Origin: Streptomyces kaniharaensis
GTDB lineage: Bacteria > Actinomycetota > Actinomycetes > Streptomycetales > Streptomycetaceae
Direction of reading: 5' to 3'
Assembly (NCBI RefSeq): GCF_009569385.1
Contig: NZ_WBOF01000008.1
Location: forward strand, 1-62,086
Length of the DNA: 62,086 nucleotides
The notes below the pieces were generated by a model. That model saw nothing but the letters and a program-made list of their open reading frames with translations. It was not told the origin of the DNA and did no database searches. Position numbers and translations under genes: made by a program. Shown piece after piece: positions 8,481-15,863 of this stretch (its first letter is position 1; each line of letters starts with the position of its first letter).

Positions 8481-8526
8481 GGGGCCAACTATCAATTCCA
8501 GGGGCCAACTATCAATTCCGGCCTCA
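8481..8526 (-). repeat. Right end sites of the outer transposon
   Basis: GGGGCCAACTATCAATTCC occurs perfectly twice, at 8481-8499 and 8501-8519 (20-bp period). It is the inverse of the left-end repeats. The terminal CGGCCTCA follows. Tn7's right end likewise has closely packed TnsB sites. Confidence 0.88.
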
Positions 8527-8572
8527 GACTCCGCCAGCTGAGCGGACGTACGGCGGCGCAAGCCGGGCCCAA

Positions 8573-9203
8573 CAATCGACCTCGGTAGGTTGGAAAACAT
8601 GACCTCGGTACAGATCACGGTGAGCATCACTCCGCAGCAGGCAAGCCGATTCAATCTGCGAAAAAGGCGCCAGAAATTGGAGCAAGATGAATACCTGAAA
8701 GAACTGAAAAGGGAAGGGCTGACCCATCGGGAGGCCCGGGTGCAACTCGCGCTGATCCGGCCCGACACCTGGCCCCCGCTCGACGTCGTCGTGGCCGGGG
8801 CCGTGCGCCAGCGCCTGGCCGAGCCGGACCTGGCCGGCCCCTGGGAGCCGCTGACGCCGGAGGAGGAAGGGGAGATGAAGCTGAGCGGCCGCTGGCCGGG
8901 GCCGGCCCCCGATGTTCGGCTGGTGGAACGGAACTACCTCCTCCCATCCGAGCTGGTCACCGAGCTGCGGACCGCATCCTGGCGGGTCAGCGCGCGACCC
9001 CTCGCCCTCTACAGCCCGAGCCTCGGGCGGGCCGAGCGGGAGCGCCTGGCCGACCTCATCCACTCCCCCGGCCGGATCGTCCGCCAGGCCCTCGACCGCT
9101 ACGGCCGGCCCGAGCCGGAGGAGACAGCCGAGTGACCAACCGACCTCGGTTGATTGCCCTCCGCGGCCCGCCGATCTCGGCCATAAACAACCGACCTCGG
9201 TTG
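8573..9203. promoter_or_regulatory. CAACCGA-CC-TCGGTTG operator set around the 178-aa gene
   Basis: Perfect 16-bp palindromes CAACCGACCTCGGTTG lie at 9137-9152 and 9188-9203. A diverged copy, CAATCGACCTCGGTAG, lies at 8573-8588 just before the start of the next gene, and a half site (GACCTCGGTA) follows its start codon. The two perfect copies are 51 bp apart in the leader of the exonuclease gene. One regulator probably controls both promoters, and the 178-aa product is the obvious candidate. Confidence 0.65.
8599..9135 (+). CDS. Uncharacterised 178-aa protein, possible operator-binding regulator
   Basis: The N-terminal part (MTSVQITVSITPQQASRF, then a very basic KRRQKLEQDEYLKELKREG stretch) looks able to bind nucleic acid. 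The rest is Pro/Arg/Glu-rich with no motif I recognise. ATG 8599 was preferred to the in-frame TTG at 8590. The first ~110 bases are noticeably AT-richer than the rest of the gene. It is flanked by the TCGGTTG palindromes, which suggests autoregulation. First backbone gene to the right of the transposon. Confidence 0.7.
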   Translation: MTSVQITVSITPQQASRFNLRKRRQKLEQDEYLKELKREGLTHREARVQLALIRPDTWPPLDVVVAGAVRQRLAEPDLAGPWEPLTPEEEGEMKLSGRWPGPAPDVRLVERNYLLPSELVTELRTASWRVSARPLALYSPSLGRAERERLADLIHSPGRIVRQALDRYGRPEPEETAE

Positions 9204-9325
9204 TTGTTCCGGCTCGCAAAACCCATTTCCGCGCATCGTTTCGATTCCCCTCAAATACTTGCATCCCGGCCCATGTTGCGCTATTTCTTGATACGCTCTA
9301 ATCGCCCCAGAAAAGAGAACTCGCC

Positions 9326-10072
9326 GTGACTGAAATCGAAAATCCGACCGAAAGGCCGGACCGGCGGGCCCGGCTCGGAGGAGTGGAGGAACGGATGGAA
9401 CGGGATCGAGAGGTGGCCGGGCTCGCAGCCTGGGCGGCGGCCCTGCTGGACGACCCGGAGGTGGCGGTGCTCGACCTGGAGACCACCGGGCTCGGGGATA
9501 CCGCGCGGATCGTGGAGATCGGGGTGGTCACCACGGACCGGCGGGTGCTCCTCGACCGCCTGGTGAACCCGGGCATCCCCATGCCGGCGGAGGCGACCCG
9601 CCACAACGGGATCACGGACGAGATGCTGACCGGCCGCACCGACTTCGACGCGCTGATGGGCGACTTGACCCACGCCCTCACCCGGCGGGAAGTCCGCGGG
9701 GGCGGCAGGGTCGAGCTCTACGGGCGCCGGGTGGTGGGCTGGAACCTCGTGGACTTCGACCGGCTGGTGCTGCGGAACGAACTGGCCGGCTACTACCAGC
9801 GGCAGGGGCACGCGGACCCCCGGGCCAGCGCGGACGCCTGGCTGTCCACCATGACCTGGGAGGACGTGATGATCCCGTTCAGCACCTGGTGCGGGGAGCC
9901 TTCGCACCGTGGCGGCTACCGCTGGCAGAAGCTCAACGGCCCGCACCGGGGAGCGGCAGACTGCCTCGCGGTCCTGGACCGGCTCGCGGACGTGGCCGGC
10001 CGCCCGGCCGCCGTGCTGCCCGCCCAGACCTCCGGCGACGCGCTGACCGGCGCGGAGGAGGTGGCCCGCTGA
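9326..10072 (+). CDS. DnaQ-like DEDDh 3'-5' exonuclease
   Basis: A 248-aa protein of the RNase T/DNA polymerase III epsilon superfamily. Exo I is VLDLETTGL with Asp50 and Glu52. Exo II is the VVGWNLVDFDRLVL block (N-x3-D-F-D). Exo III is the HRGAADCLAVLDRL block, giving the His and Asp of a DEDDh enzyme. These coordinate two metal ions for 3'-end hydrolysis of DNA or RNA. GTG 9326 follows AAGAGAA. Its role on the plasmid is not shown; proofreading, single-strand processing after transfer or defence are all possible. It overlaps the next gene by one base (TGATG). Identical in copy 2. Confidence 0.88.
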   Translation: MTEIENPTERPDRRARLGGVEERMERDREVAGLAAWAAALLDDPEVAVLDLETTGLGDTARIVEIGVVTTDRRVLLDRLVNPGIPMPAEATRHNGITDEMLTGRTDFDALMGDLTHALTRREVRGGGRVELYGRRVVGWNLVDFDRLVLRNELAGYYQRQGHADPRASADAWLSTMTWEDVMIPFSTWCGEPSHRGGYRWQKLNGPHRGAADCLAVLDRLADVAGRPAAVLPAQTSGDALTGAEEVAR

Positions 10073-10266
10073 TGCCGCAGCTTCGCCTGATGACCGACGA
10101 TCGCCAGCTCGGCGAGCGGGTCCTGGAGCTCCTGCTGCCGGTGCTGCAGAACGCGCCGACGCTGCGGGTGTCCGAGCCGACCCGGCTTACGCACCGCTCC
10201 GGCGGTCTTCGCGTTGTCCTCGATGTACAGCCGAACGACCCCAACCAGCAGGAAGAGGTGGCGTGA
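10072..10266 (+). CDS. Small hypothetical protein, 64 aa
   Basis: Starts with ATG overlapping the exonuclease stop and ends in TGATG with the next gene, so it is translationally coupled on both sides. The product (MPQLRLMTDDRQLGERVLELL...) is acidic at the C-terminus with no recognised domain. The overlaps are the main evidence that it is real. Confidence 0.7.
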   Translation: MPQLRLMTDDRQLGERVLELLLPVLQNAPTLRVSEPTRLTHRSGGLRVVLDVQPNDPNQQEEVA

Positions 10267-10736
10267 TGGGACGCCAGAAGCCGGGCAAGCCGCGGCGGGA
10301 GCGGCCGGAACCGCAGGAGCACGGGCACGAGTGGTTCGAGATCCCGGACGACTACCGCGACCCGGGCGGCCGTCCGGTGGACCACAAGCTGCTCGGCCAG
10401 CTGCTGGGGGCGGCCATGGACCGCTGCCTGTCGTGCCAGGACGTCCTCACGACGCTGCTGGTGGAGGACCCGGTGACCACCGCACGGCTGGTCGAGCTGG
10501 CGTGTATCTCGGTGCACGGCGCGATGGGCGGCCTGCCCCGGACCATGACGGACGACGGCATCCCGGGGCCGGCCGCGCTGGAGTTCCGGCGCCTCGCCCG
10601 GCTCGGCCTGGACGGTGGCAACGACTCGATGTTCACCGCGTGCGAGGGGATGAGCGCCACCGAGCGGCGGGAGGCGGCCAACACCGCGCTGGACTTCGTG
10701 GTGGCGGCGGTCTCCGGGGTGATGGGTCCGGTCTGA
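10266..10736 (+). CDS. Hypothetical protein, 156 aa
   Basis: ATG 10266 overlaps the previous stop (TGATG). The N-terminus is very basic (MGRQKPGKPRRERPEP), followed by a predicted helical body with CLSCQDVL. No known family was recognised. Coupled to the exonuclease gene and the 64-aa gene in one operon. Confidence 0.75.
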   Translation: MGRQKPGKPRRERPEPQEHGHEWFEIPDDYRDPGGRPVDHKLLGQLLGAAMDRCLSCQDVLTTLLVEDPVTTARLVELACISVHGAMGGLPRTMTDDGIPGPAALEFRRLARLGLDGGNDSMFTACEGMSATERREAANTALDFVVAAVSGVMGPV

Positions 10737-10799
10737 GTGCCGGGGCCAGGAAGAACTCATGTGGTGGCTCCGGCTGCCACCGATCGAGGGGACACAGAC

Positions 10800-11411
10800 A
10801 TGACGACCTACACGACCACCGCCGTGGCGGGGAAGCTCTCCCCGCCCGCGCCGCTGGACCGGAAGGCGGTGCGCGACCTTGAGCGGCACGCCCACGAAGT
10901 GATGTCGCCGGCCGCGCGGATGCAGCCCCGGGAGCCGTTGGCGGAGGCGGGTGTACACGTCGCCATCGGGCTCGGGGGGCTCCACGGCCTGATGGTGGCC
11001 ACCACCAGCCTGGACCACCTCGCGGAGGGAGAGCGGACGCTGTCCCACCTGCACCGGGCGGCCGGTCACCTGCGCGAGCACCTGGTGGAGACCGTGCCGG
11101 AGGAGGAGAGGGAGGCCCGGCACAGGGGGATGATCGACAGCTGCCTGGAGGAGGGGCTGACGGTCGTCGCCTCGCTCACGGCTGAGCTGGTGCTCGCCAA
11201 GGGTCGGCGGATCACGGTCCGGCTGACCGAGGAAGACGCCTACCAGACGGTCGAGCTGGAGGAGGAGGGGCAGGAGACGCGCACGCTCCGGCTCTCCGGC
11301 CGGGACCGCCTGGAACTCCACAGCGGGCTGCACGAGATCGGCCGGGTCGTCTGGCTGATGCTGCTGGCTGAGGACGGCAACCGGAACGGCCCGGCGGCGA
11401 GCGATGGGTGA
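10800..11411 (+). CDS. Hypothetical protein, 203 aa
   Basis: ATG 10800 has GAGGGGAC 7 bases upstream. The protein is Ala/Glu/His-rich and mostly helical (LEHLVETVPEEEREARHRG), with a C-terminal segment ending in WLMLLAEDGN. No motif recognised. Overlaps the next gene by 8 bases. Confidence 0.75.
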   Translation: MTTYTTTAVAGKLSPPAPLDRKAVRDLERHAHEVMSPAARMQPREPLAEAGVHVAIGLGGLHGLMVATTSLDHLAEGERTLSHLHRAAGHLREHLVETVPEEEREARHRGMIDSCLEEGLTVVASLTAELVLAKGRRITVRLTEEDAYQTVELEEEGQETRTLRLSGRDRLELHSGLHEIGRVVWLMLLAEDGNRNGPAASDG

Positions 11412-11571
11412 CTACCGCTACCGCTGTGAAGACTGCGGGCGCTTCGACTGCGAGAGCTGCGGGACGCACATCTGCCTGGACTACTGCGACTGCATGCGCT
11501 CCCATCACTGCCCGTGCGAGTGCGCCGCCTACGACCGCCAGCTGACCTACGGCCCGGACGGCTGGGAGTAG
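11404..11571 (+). CDS. Cysteine-rich zinc-binding microprotein, 55 aa
   Basis: Ten cysteines in 55 residues: C8-x2-C11, C16-x2-C19, then C24, C28, C30, C36, C38 and C40, with HH at 34-35. This is consistent with two zinc sites. ATG 11404 lies inside the end of the previous gene, a coupling arrangement. Identical in both copies. Function is unknown; a structural zinc finger or adaptor is likely. Confidence 0.7.
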   Translation: MGDYRYRCEDCGRFDCESCGTHICLDYCDCMRSHHCPCECAAYDRQLTYGPDGWE

Positions 11572-11578
11572 GGCGACC

Positions 11579-11604
11579 GCCCGGCGGGCAGCGTCCCGCC
11601 GGGC
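11579..11604 (+). terminator. Hairpin after the microprotein gene
   Basis: GCCCGGCGGG and CCCGCCGGGC form a perfect 10-bp stem with a 6-base loop. It has no T tract, as is usual in high-GC actinobacteria. A 13-bp tandem repeat GGGCACCAACTTT (x2) follows at 11601-11626, just before the next ribosome site. Confidence 0.55.
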
Positions 11605-11640
11605 ACCAACTTTGGGCACCAACTTTGGGGAGGGGAACGG

Positions 11641-12372
11641 ATGGCAGGGATTCCTGACCAGCGGCACGGGGCGGGGGCGTCTGCGGCCCGGATGGGCCAG
11701 CAGCAGCTCGACGCCGAGCGGGCCCGCCAGCACGCGCGGGCCCGCTGGGCTTTACCGGCGGCCGCGGTCGGCGGCCTGGTCCTGGCCGTGCTCCTCGGCC
11801 TGCCGTGGTGGCTCGGCCTGGTCCTGGTGCTCGTCGTCGTCGGCGCGGTCGCCCGCCGGGTGTACCGGCCGGTGGGCAACTCCTGGACCATCGGGGCGGC
11901 GGGCGAGCGGCGCACGGCCCAGCTGCTGATCCCACTGCAGCGCGACGGCTGGACGGCGCTCCACGACCGGGCGGTGCCGGGGAGCCGCGCGAACGTCGAT
12001 CACCTGCTGATCGGCCCGGCCGGGGTGCTGATGGTGGACACGAAGAACTGGCAGAGCTCCAAGTCCACGCTGCGGATCGACGGCGGCCGGCTCTTCTACG
12101 GCAAGTACGACCAGAGCAAGACGCTGCGGACGGCGGCCTGGGAGGCGGAGCAGACGTCCCGGGCGCTCGGGGTGCCGGTGCGGGCCCTGGTCGCCGTGCA
12201 CGGTGCGAGCGTGCCCGGCGGGGTGGTGATGCTGGAGAACGTCACGGTGGTGCCGGCCAAGCGGGTGCGGCACATCGTCCGCAACCTCGCCCCGGTGCCC
12301 GGCTTCGACCCGGCCCGCGTGCAGCAGCTGGCCGACCACGCCGCCCGGGTGCTGCCCCCGCACGGCGGCTGA
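11641..12372 (+). CDS. NERD-domain membrane protein
   Basis: A 243-aa protein. Residues about 35-75 hold two hydrophobic segments (LPAAAVGGLVLAVLLGL; WLGLVLVLVVVGAV). The NERD (nuclease-related) domain follows, with GAAGERRTAQLL, VDHLLIGPAGVLMVDTKNW and a C-terminal AL-V-VHG block. The Asp...Asp-x-Lys residues resemble the nuclease-fold active site. Start ATG 11641 has GGGGAGGGG. The domain faces the cytoplasm if positive-inside holds. Its role is unknown; NERD proteins are frequent on actinobacterial plasmids. Confidence 0.85.
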   Translation: MAGIPDQRHGAGASAARMGQQQLDAERARQHARARWALPAAAVGGLVLAVLLGLPWWLGLVLVLVVVGAVARRVYRPVGNSWTIGAAGERRTAQLLIPLQRDGWTALHDRAVPGSRANVDHLLIGPAGVLMVDTKNWQSSKSTLRIDGGRLFYGKYDQSKTLRTAAWEAEQTSRALGVPVRALVAVHGASVPGGVVMLENVTVVPAKRVRHIVRNLAPVPGFDPARVQQLADHAARVLPPHGG

Positions 12373-12386
12373 CCCCGGTCAGCGAG

Positions 12387-12415
12387 AAGGGGCCCCGGTC
12401 CACCCGGGGCCCCTT
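12387..12415 (+). terminator. Strong hairpin terminator
   Basis: AAGGGGCCCCGG / CCGGGGCCCCTT: a perfect 12-bp stem with a 5-base loop, 15 bases after the NERD gene. In copy 2 one C/G of the stem is missing. Confidence 0.75.
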
Positions 12416-12776
12416 CGCCGTTCCTGCTGCCGGAACTGACCGACAATGCCGACTTGTTGACATCAGCCCTCGCCCGGTCACCCCCTGGTGCCGGCGCGCT
12501 CGGCAACCGGTGCCGGAGAGCACCGAGCCGACCGGCGCCCCGCGCCGGACGGCGGCCCCCGCTCCTCGATCAGCCACGCCTCCCCCTCTGCGTCACGGCG
12601 GGTCACCCCCACGCCTGCCCCGCCGGGTAGTTGCTTGTCTACGGCGGTGCCACCTCTTGGCACGGGCGGTTGGCGCGGCTGCGGGCCTTGACCTGCGTCA
12701 GAGACCACCCGATCGGGGGACGCCCCCGGCGGCCGGAACCGCCCGCGCACCTGGGGGAACTGGGAGACTGCCCGCC
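12416..12776. other. Non-coding spacer with a TTGTTGAC element
   Basis: No supported gene. ACTTGTTGAC near 12452-12461 matches the half site of the inverted repeat upstream of parA (17439-17468), suggesting one regulator acts at both places. The rest is ordinary high-GC sequence leading to the ribosome site GGGAG before 12777. Confidence 0.5.
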
Positions 12777-12950
12777 ATGGCCTTTGACGACTTCGACGGT
12801 GAAGACGACGACGACGACTTCTCCCTGCAGGCGGTGCTCCGCTCGCAGTTGGAGGAGTATCTGCGGGACCTGGAGGACCTGGACGAGATCGACACGGAGG
12901 AACTGGCCTCCCAGCTGGCCAGCACGGCGGAGAGCCACTTCGGCATGTAG
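12777..12950 (+). CDS. Small acidic protein, 57 aa
   Basis: MAFDDFDGEDDDDDF followed by an acidic amphipathic helix (LEEYLRDLEDLDEIDTEELA). Net charge is strongly negative. GGGAG precedes ATG 12777, and a strong hairpin follows at 12964. It could be a DNA mimic or a partner of a basic protein, but that is a guess from charge only. Identical in copy 2. Confidence 0.65.
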   Translation: MAFDDFDGEDDDDDFSLQAVLRSQLEEYLRDLEDLDEIDTEELASQLASTAESHFGM

Positions 12951-12963
12951 CCGGTGAACGCGA

Positions 12964-12990
12964 GAGGGCCCCGCCGGCGGCGGGGCCCTC
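12964..12990. terminator. Bidirectional terminator between convergent genes
   Basis: GAGGGCCCCGCC / GGCGGGGCCCTC, a perfect 12-bp stem with a 3-base loop, lies between the converging genes ending at 12950 (+) and 13008 (-). Confidence 0.8.
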
Positions 12991-13007
12991 GTCGTGCTGC
13001 TCGGGTG

Positions 13008-13445
13008 TCAGTGTACGGGGATGCTCTCGGCGAGACGGCGGATCTCGCCGCCCACCTCCAGCTCGGCGAGCATGGCCATCAGCTCGTCGTGGGTCGCCTT
13101 CGGCAGTCCCTCGCGCAGTCCGGCCTGGAGGTAGCCGGCGGAGATGGTCTGCACGATCGTGCGCCGGGAGCACAGCTTGACCATCCGCTGGCTGATCTCC
13201 TCGGCGCGGGCCTCGTCCCCGGCGTCCTTGGCCTGGGTGAGCTCCTTGAACAGCATCGCGCCGCGCAGGGTCTCGGCGAAGACTTCCCGCTCCTCCGGGG
13301 TCGTGGCGGCCTCGGCCAGCACGTGCGCCTCGATGCGCCGGGCCTCGTCCATGTCGCCGCGCTCGTAGGCGTCGCGCAGTGCGTGGCCCTGCCGGGTCTC
13401 GTAGATGTCGGGCAGCTGCAGCGGGCTGCCCTGGGTGTTCGTCAT
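13008..13445 (-). CDS. Hypothetical helical protein, 145 aa
   Basis: Last gene of the 13.0-17.3 kb minus operon. Almost entirely helical and charged (ERGDMDEARRIEAHVLAEAA). No domain recognised. ATG 13445 has GGAGGGG upstream. The copy-2 version has a one-base deletion near 57755. Confidence 0.75.
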   Translation of the reverse strand: MTNTQGSPLQLPDIYETRQGHALRDAYERGDMDEARRIEAHVLAEAATTPEEREVFAETLRGAMLFKELTQAKDAGDEARAEEISQRMVKLCSRRTIVQTISAGYLQAGLREGLPKATHDELMAMLAELEVGGEIRRLAESIPVH

Positions 13446-13473
13446 GGTCCCCTCCGGTTCGGTGTGGTGGTGG

Positions 13474-13875
13474 TCAGCGGTGCCGGCCGCCGGGCTCCAA
13501 CGCCTCGGCGGCCGCCAGCCCGGCGGCCCGCGCGCCCGCGGCGGGCCACTCCAGCACTACCTCGCCGGGCTCCTGCACGACCTGGTCGTGCAGGTCCCAC
13601 GCGGTGCAGTGGGAGCGCTTGATGCCGTCCTCGGTGCCGATCACCGTGATCTGCCAGACCGGCCACTGGGTGCGCGGGCGCGGGCCCGGGTCGATGGCGA
13701 TCACGTCGTACTCGTAGCCGTGCCGAGTGCGGTACCGGCCGCCGACCTTGCGCGGGCCGATCTGCTGGGCCACCCACTCCTCGTAGGTCGGCTCCGGGCC
13801 GCAGACCTCGCACTGCGGGTCGTCGCACCCCTCGCCGTGGTCCTGCCCGCCGGTCACCTGGTCGTCCTCGTCCAC
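13474..13875 (-). CDS. Hypothetical protein with CxxxxCxxC motif, 133 aa
   Basis: GTG 13875 has GGGAAGGGGAC upstream. The N-terminus has C-D-D-P-Q-C-E-V-C-G, a possible metal site, then a beta-rich region (GGRYRTRHGYEYDVIAIDPG) and an Ala-rich tail. Not recognised. Internal gene of the minus operon; broken by deletions in copy 2. Confidence 0.7.
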   Translation of the reverse strand: MDEDDQVTGGQDHGEGCDDPQCEVCGPEPTYEEWVAQQIGPRKVGGRYRTRHGYEYDVIAIDPGPRPRTQWPVWQITVIGTEDGIKRSHCTAWDLHDQVVQEPGEVVLEWPAAGARAAGLAAAEALEPGGRHR

Positions 13876-13943
13876 CCTCGTCCCCTTCCCCTCACACCGG
13901 GTCCGGCCGGGCGGCCGAACCCCCGAACCTAGCCCGGACGCGG

Positions 13944-14537
13944 TCAGTACCACGCCCACTCCACGACATTGCGGCCGCCGAAATCGGGGCTGACGCAGAC
14001 CCGCTCGGTGCTGCCGAGCCGGTCCCACACCTCGCGCACCGTACGGTCCAGCACCGGGTCCTCGGCGTACAGGGCGCCGGCCTCCAGCCGGATCTGCAGC
14101 GTCCCGTCCTCGGCGACGTCCACCAGGTGCAGCTCGGTGTCCAGCCACGGCTCGTACCCGAGCCCAGTCAGCAGCTCGAACGCGGAGAGGATGTCCGGCC
14201 CGTACGGGGCGGTCTCGTAGAAGCCGTTCGCCATCTCCACCTGGTGCTCGCGCACGATCCGCGGCCAGTCCACGTGGACCGGCACCGTGCCGAGCGAGAG
14301 GATCGGGCACTCCCCCGTCCGCAGCCGACCGTCGAACTCCAGGCGGGCCCACGCGGGCACGGGGGTGGACGGCCCGAAGCTGTGCGTCCCGTCCTCGTGG
14401 CGGACCCGGTCGGCGACGGCGGCCACCCACGCCTGGCGGCGCGCGGTGGACCAGCTGTCGGCGAAGTGTCCGGCGTACTCCACCAGCGTGGCCAGATCGG
14501 CCTGGGCCGCTTCCTCGCGCGTGGTCTGATCGGTCAT
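13944..14537 (-). CDS. Hypothetical protein, 197 aa
   Basis: ATG 14537 overlaps the stop of the upstream gene (TGATG). The product is a mixed alpha/beta soluble protein (SWSTARRQAWVAAVADRV; ELLTGLGYEPWLDTELHLV). No motif recognised. Intact and identical in copy 2 (58310-58903). Confidence 0.8.
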   Translation of the reverse strand: MTDQTTREEAAQADLATLVEYAGHFADSWSTARRQAWVAAVADRVRHEDGTHSFGPSTPVPAWARLEFDGRLRTGECPILSLGTVPVHVDWPRIVREHQVEMANGFYETAPYGPDILSAFELLTGLGYEPWLDTELHLVDVAEDGTLQIRLEAGALYAEDPVLDRTVREVWDRLGSTERVCVSPDFGGRNVVEWAWY

Positions 14538-15208
14538 CAGCTGTTGATCTCCTTGGTCGTGGTGGTGCTCGCCGGGGTCAGCTGGGGCAGCCCAGTGCCG
14601 GCCAGCATCGCAGCCTGGAACGTCGCCGGGTCGAGCGTCTGCCGGTGGTCGATCGCCTGCGCGAGCATCAGCCCGTAGGTGAGCGCCTGGGCCTGGACGG
14701 TGGCCTGGAGCCGCGCGGTCTCGACATCGGCCAGCCGGTTGACCTGGGTCAACTGCAGCTCGTGCCACCGGGCCTCGGCCCGCTCGCGGGCGGTGCGCCA
14801 GTGCCGCGCGGTGACGGAGTAGACCAGCACGGTGGCGACCAGCCACAGGATCGCGGCCAGCGCCCAGCTGCTGGTGTAGGCGGCAACCCCGATCAACGCG
14901 AACGAACCGGAGGCGGCGAACGCCACGGCCGTGATGACCTCGTGGCCGTGCTCCTTCGACGCCGAGACAACCCCGTGGAAGGTGCTCCCGGCGGACAACG
15001 CGAGCATCAGAGCGACGTCCCCCCAGCTGCCCGCGGCCCCCTGGTCGTGCCAGATCCGGGCCAGCACCAGCGCGGTCGTGGTGCTGAGGAAGGGCGCCAC
15101 GCGGCCGCCGTAGCGGGTGACCAGGTAGGTGCCCGCGCTCATGATCTGCGGCGGCTGGGCGGGGACCAGCGGGGTAACAGTCGTCGGCTGCCAGTGGTGC
15201 GGGGTCAT
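14537..15208 (-). CDS. Multi-pass membrane protein with cytoplasmic coiled coil, 223 aa
   Basis: Three or four hydrophobic segments lie in residues about 38-135 (PFLSTTTALVLARIW; VALMLALSAGSTFHGVV; VAFAASGSFALIGVAAYTS; ALAAILWLVATVLVYSV). A charged helix follows (ARERAEARWHELQLTQ). The layout resembles Spd-type plasmid-spread membrane proteins, but I see no specific signature. ATG 15208 overlaps the upstream stop. Copy 2 is frameshifted. Confidence 0.75.
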   Translation of the reverse strand: MTPHHWQPTTVTPLVPAQPPQIMSAGTYLVTRYGGRVAPFLSTTTALVLARIWHDQGAAGSWGDVALMLALSAGSTFHGVVSASKEHGHEVITAVAFAASGSFALIGVAAYTSSWALAAILWLVATVLVYSVTARHWRTARERAEARWHELQLTQVNRLADVETARLQATVQAQALTYGLMLAQAIDHRQTLDPATFQAAMLAGTGLPQLTPASTTTTKEINS

Positions 15209-15678
15209 CTCGTGAGCTCCATCTGCTGGTCTCGGTCGTCGTGCTGTCGGGGGGTGGGCTGGGGGGCGGAGGAGACTTCCTCGGCCTCCTCCGCGCTCCG
15301 GTCGGTGCGGCGGGCGGAGAGTTCGGCGGCGTGCTTCACCGCGGCCTCCAGCTCCGGGCCGGAGGGCCCGGCCCCGGGCTGGCCCGGGTACCACTCGGGC
15401 CCGTTGGGGCCGTGGACGGTCAGCTCCCCGGGGTTGGCGGTGCCGGCCGGGCTGGGCCCGATCTCGGCGACCATCCGGCCCCGGTAGATCACCTGGCCGT
15501 CGTCGGTGACCTGGAACGCCCGGCTGGTGGCGGCCTGGCCGGGCGGGATGGTCTGGGCGGGGGTGAGGGGGGTCTGGCAGATCCGCTGTCCGTCGATCGC
15601 CAGCCCCTGGTGGTCGAGCACGACGTGGTGGCCGGAGCGCTCGATCACCAGGCGCGGGCTCTCCTCGTACCGGCTCAC
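15205..15678 (-). CDS. Hypothetical protein, 157 aa
   Basis: GTG 15678 overlaps the upstream stop (GTGA). The N-terminal half is beta-rich (RLVIERSGHHVVLDHQGLAIDG...VIYRGRMVAEIG). The C-terminal half is low-complexity and charged. Not recognised. Confidence 0.72.
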   Translation of the reverse strand: MSRYEESPRLVIERSGHHVVLDHQGLAIDGQRICQTPLTPAQTIPPGQAATSRAFQVTDDGQVIYRGRMVAEIGPSPAGTANPGELTVHGPNGPEWYPGQPGAGPSGPELEAAVKHAAELSARRTDRSAEEAEEVSSAPQPTPRQHDDRDQQMELTR

Positions 15679-15863
15679 GACTCGGTGGCCGTCTCGCCGG
15701 GGCCGTCCTCGACGGCGGCCAGCCGCTGGCGGAGGGCCTGCGGGGGCAGGCAGCGCGGGGCCCGCCGGGCGGCGGCCGGCTTCTCCGCCGGCCGCCCCTC
15801 GGCGCCGTCCGCGGGGAACAGCGCCAGCTGCTCGCCGGTGAACGGCACGACCTTGCGCTTCAC
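15675..15863 (-). CDS. Small hypothetical protein, 62 aa
   Basis: GTG 15863 overlaps the upstream stop (GTGA) and its own stop overlaps the next start (GTGA). The product is MKRKVVPFTGEQLALFPADG followed by an Arg/Ala/Pro-rich tail. The four-base overlaps on both sides set the start and are the main support. Confidence 0.65.
   Translation of the reverse strand: MKRKVVPFTGEQLALFPADGAEGRPAEKPAAARRAPRCLPPQALRQRLAAVEDGPGETATES

Larger units (their letters stand above)
402..8526. mobile_element. Tn7-like transposon (tnsA-tnsB-tnsC-tniQ with tmrB-like cargo), copy 1
   Basis: The element is 8125 bp here. It begins TGAGACCGG and ends CCGGCCTCA, giving TG...CA termini, and is flanked by GACTC on both sides. 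The left end carries three spaced 18-bp binding-site-like repeats and the right end carries two in 20-bp tandem, all inverted relative to each other. The four transposition genes are on the minus strand in the order tnsA, tnsB, tnsC, tniQ, with 4-base overlaps or 4-base gaps. Cargo is a TmrB-like gene plus a nested second element at 7611-8453. No Cas genes, tnsE or second tniQ are present. In this copy tniQ and tnsC carry edge indels; copy 2 (44777-52898) is intact. Confidence 0.93.

Noticed and set aside
402..8526. CRISPR-associated transposon or CRISPR array
   Set aside because: No Cas genes and no repeat-spacer array. The short tandem repeats are 20-bp transposon end sites, and the TniQ is of TnsD size.
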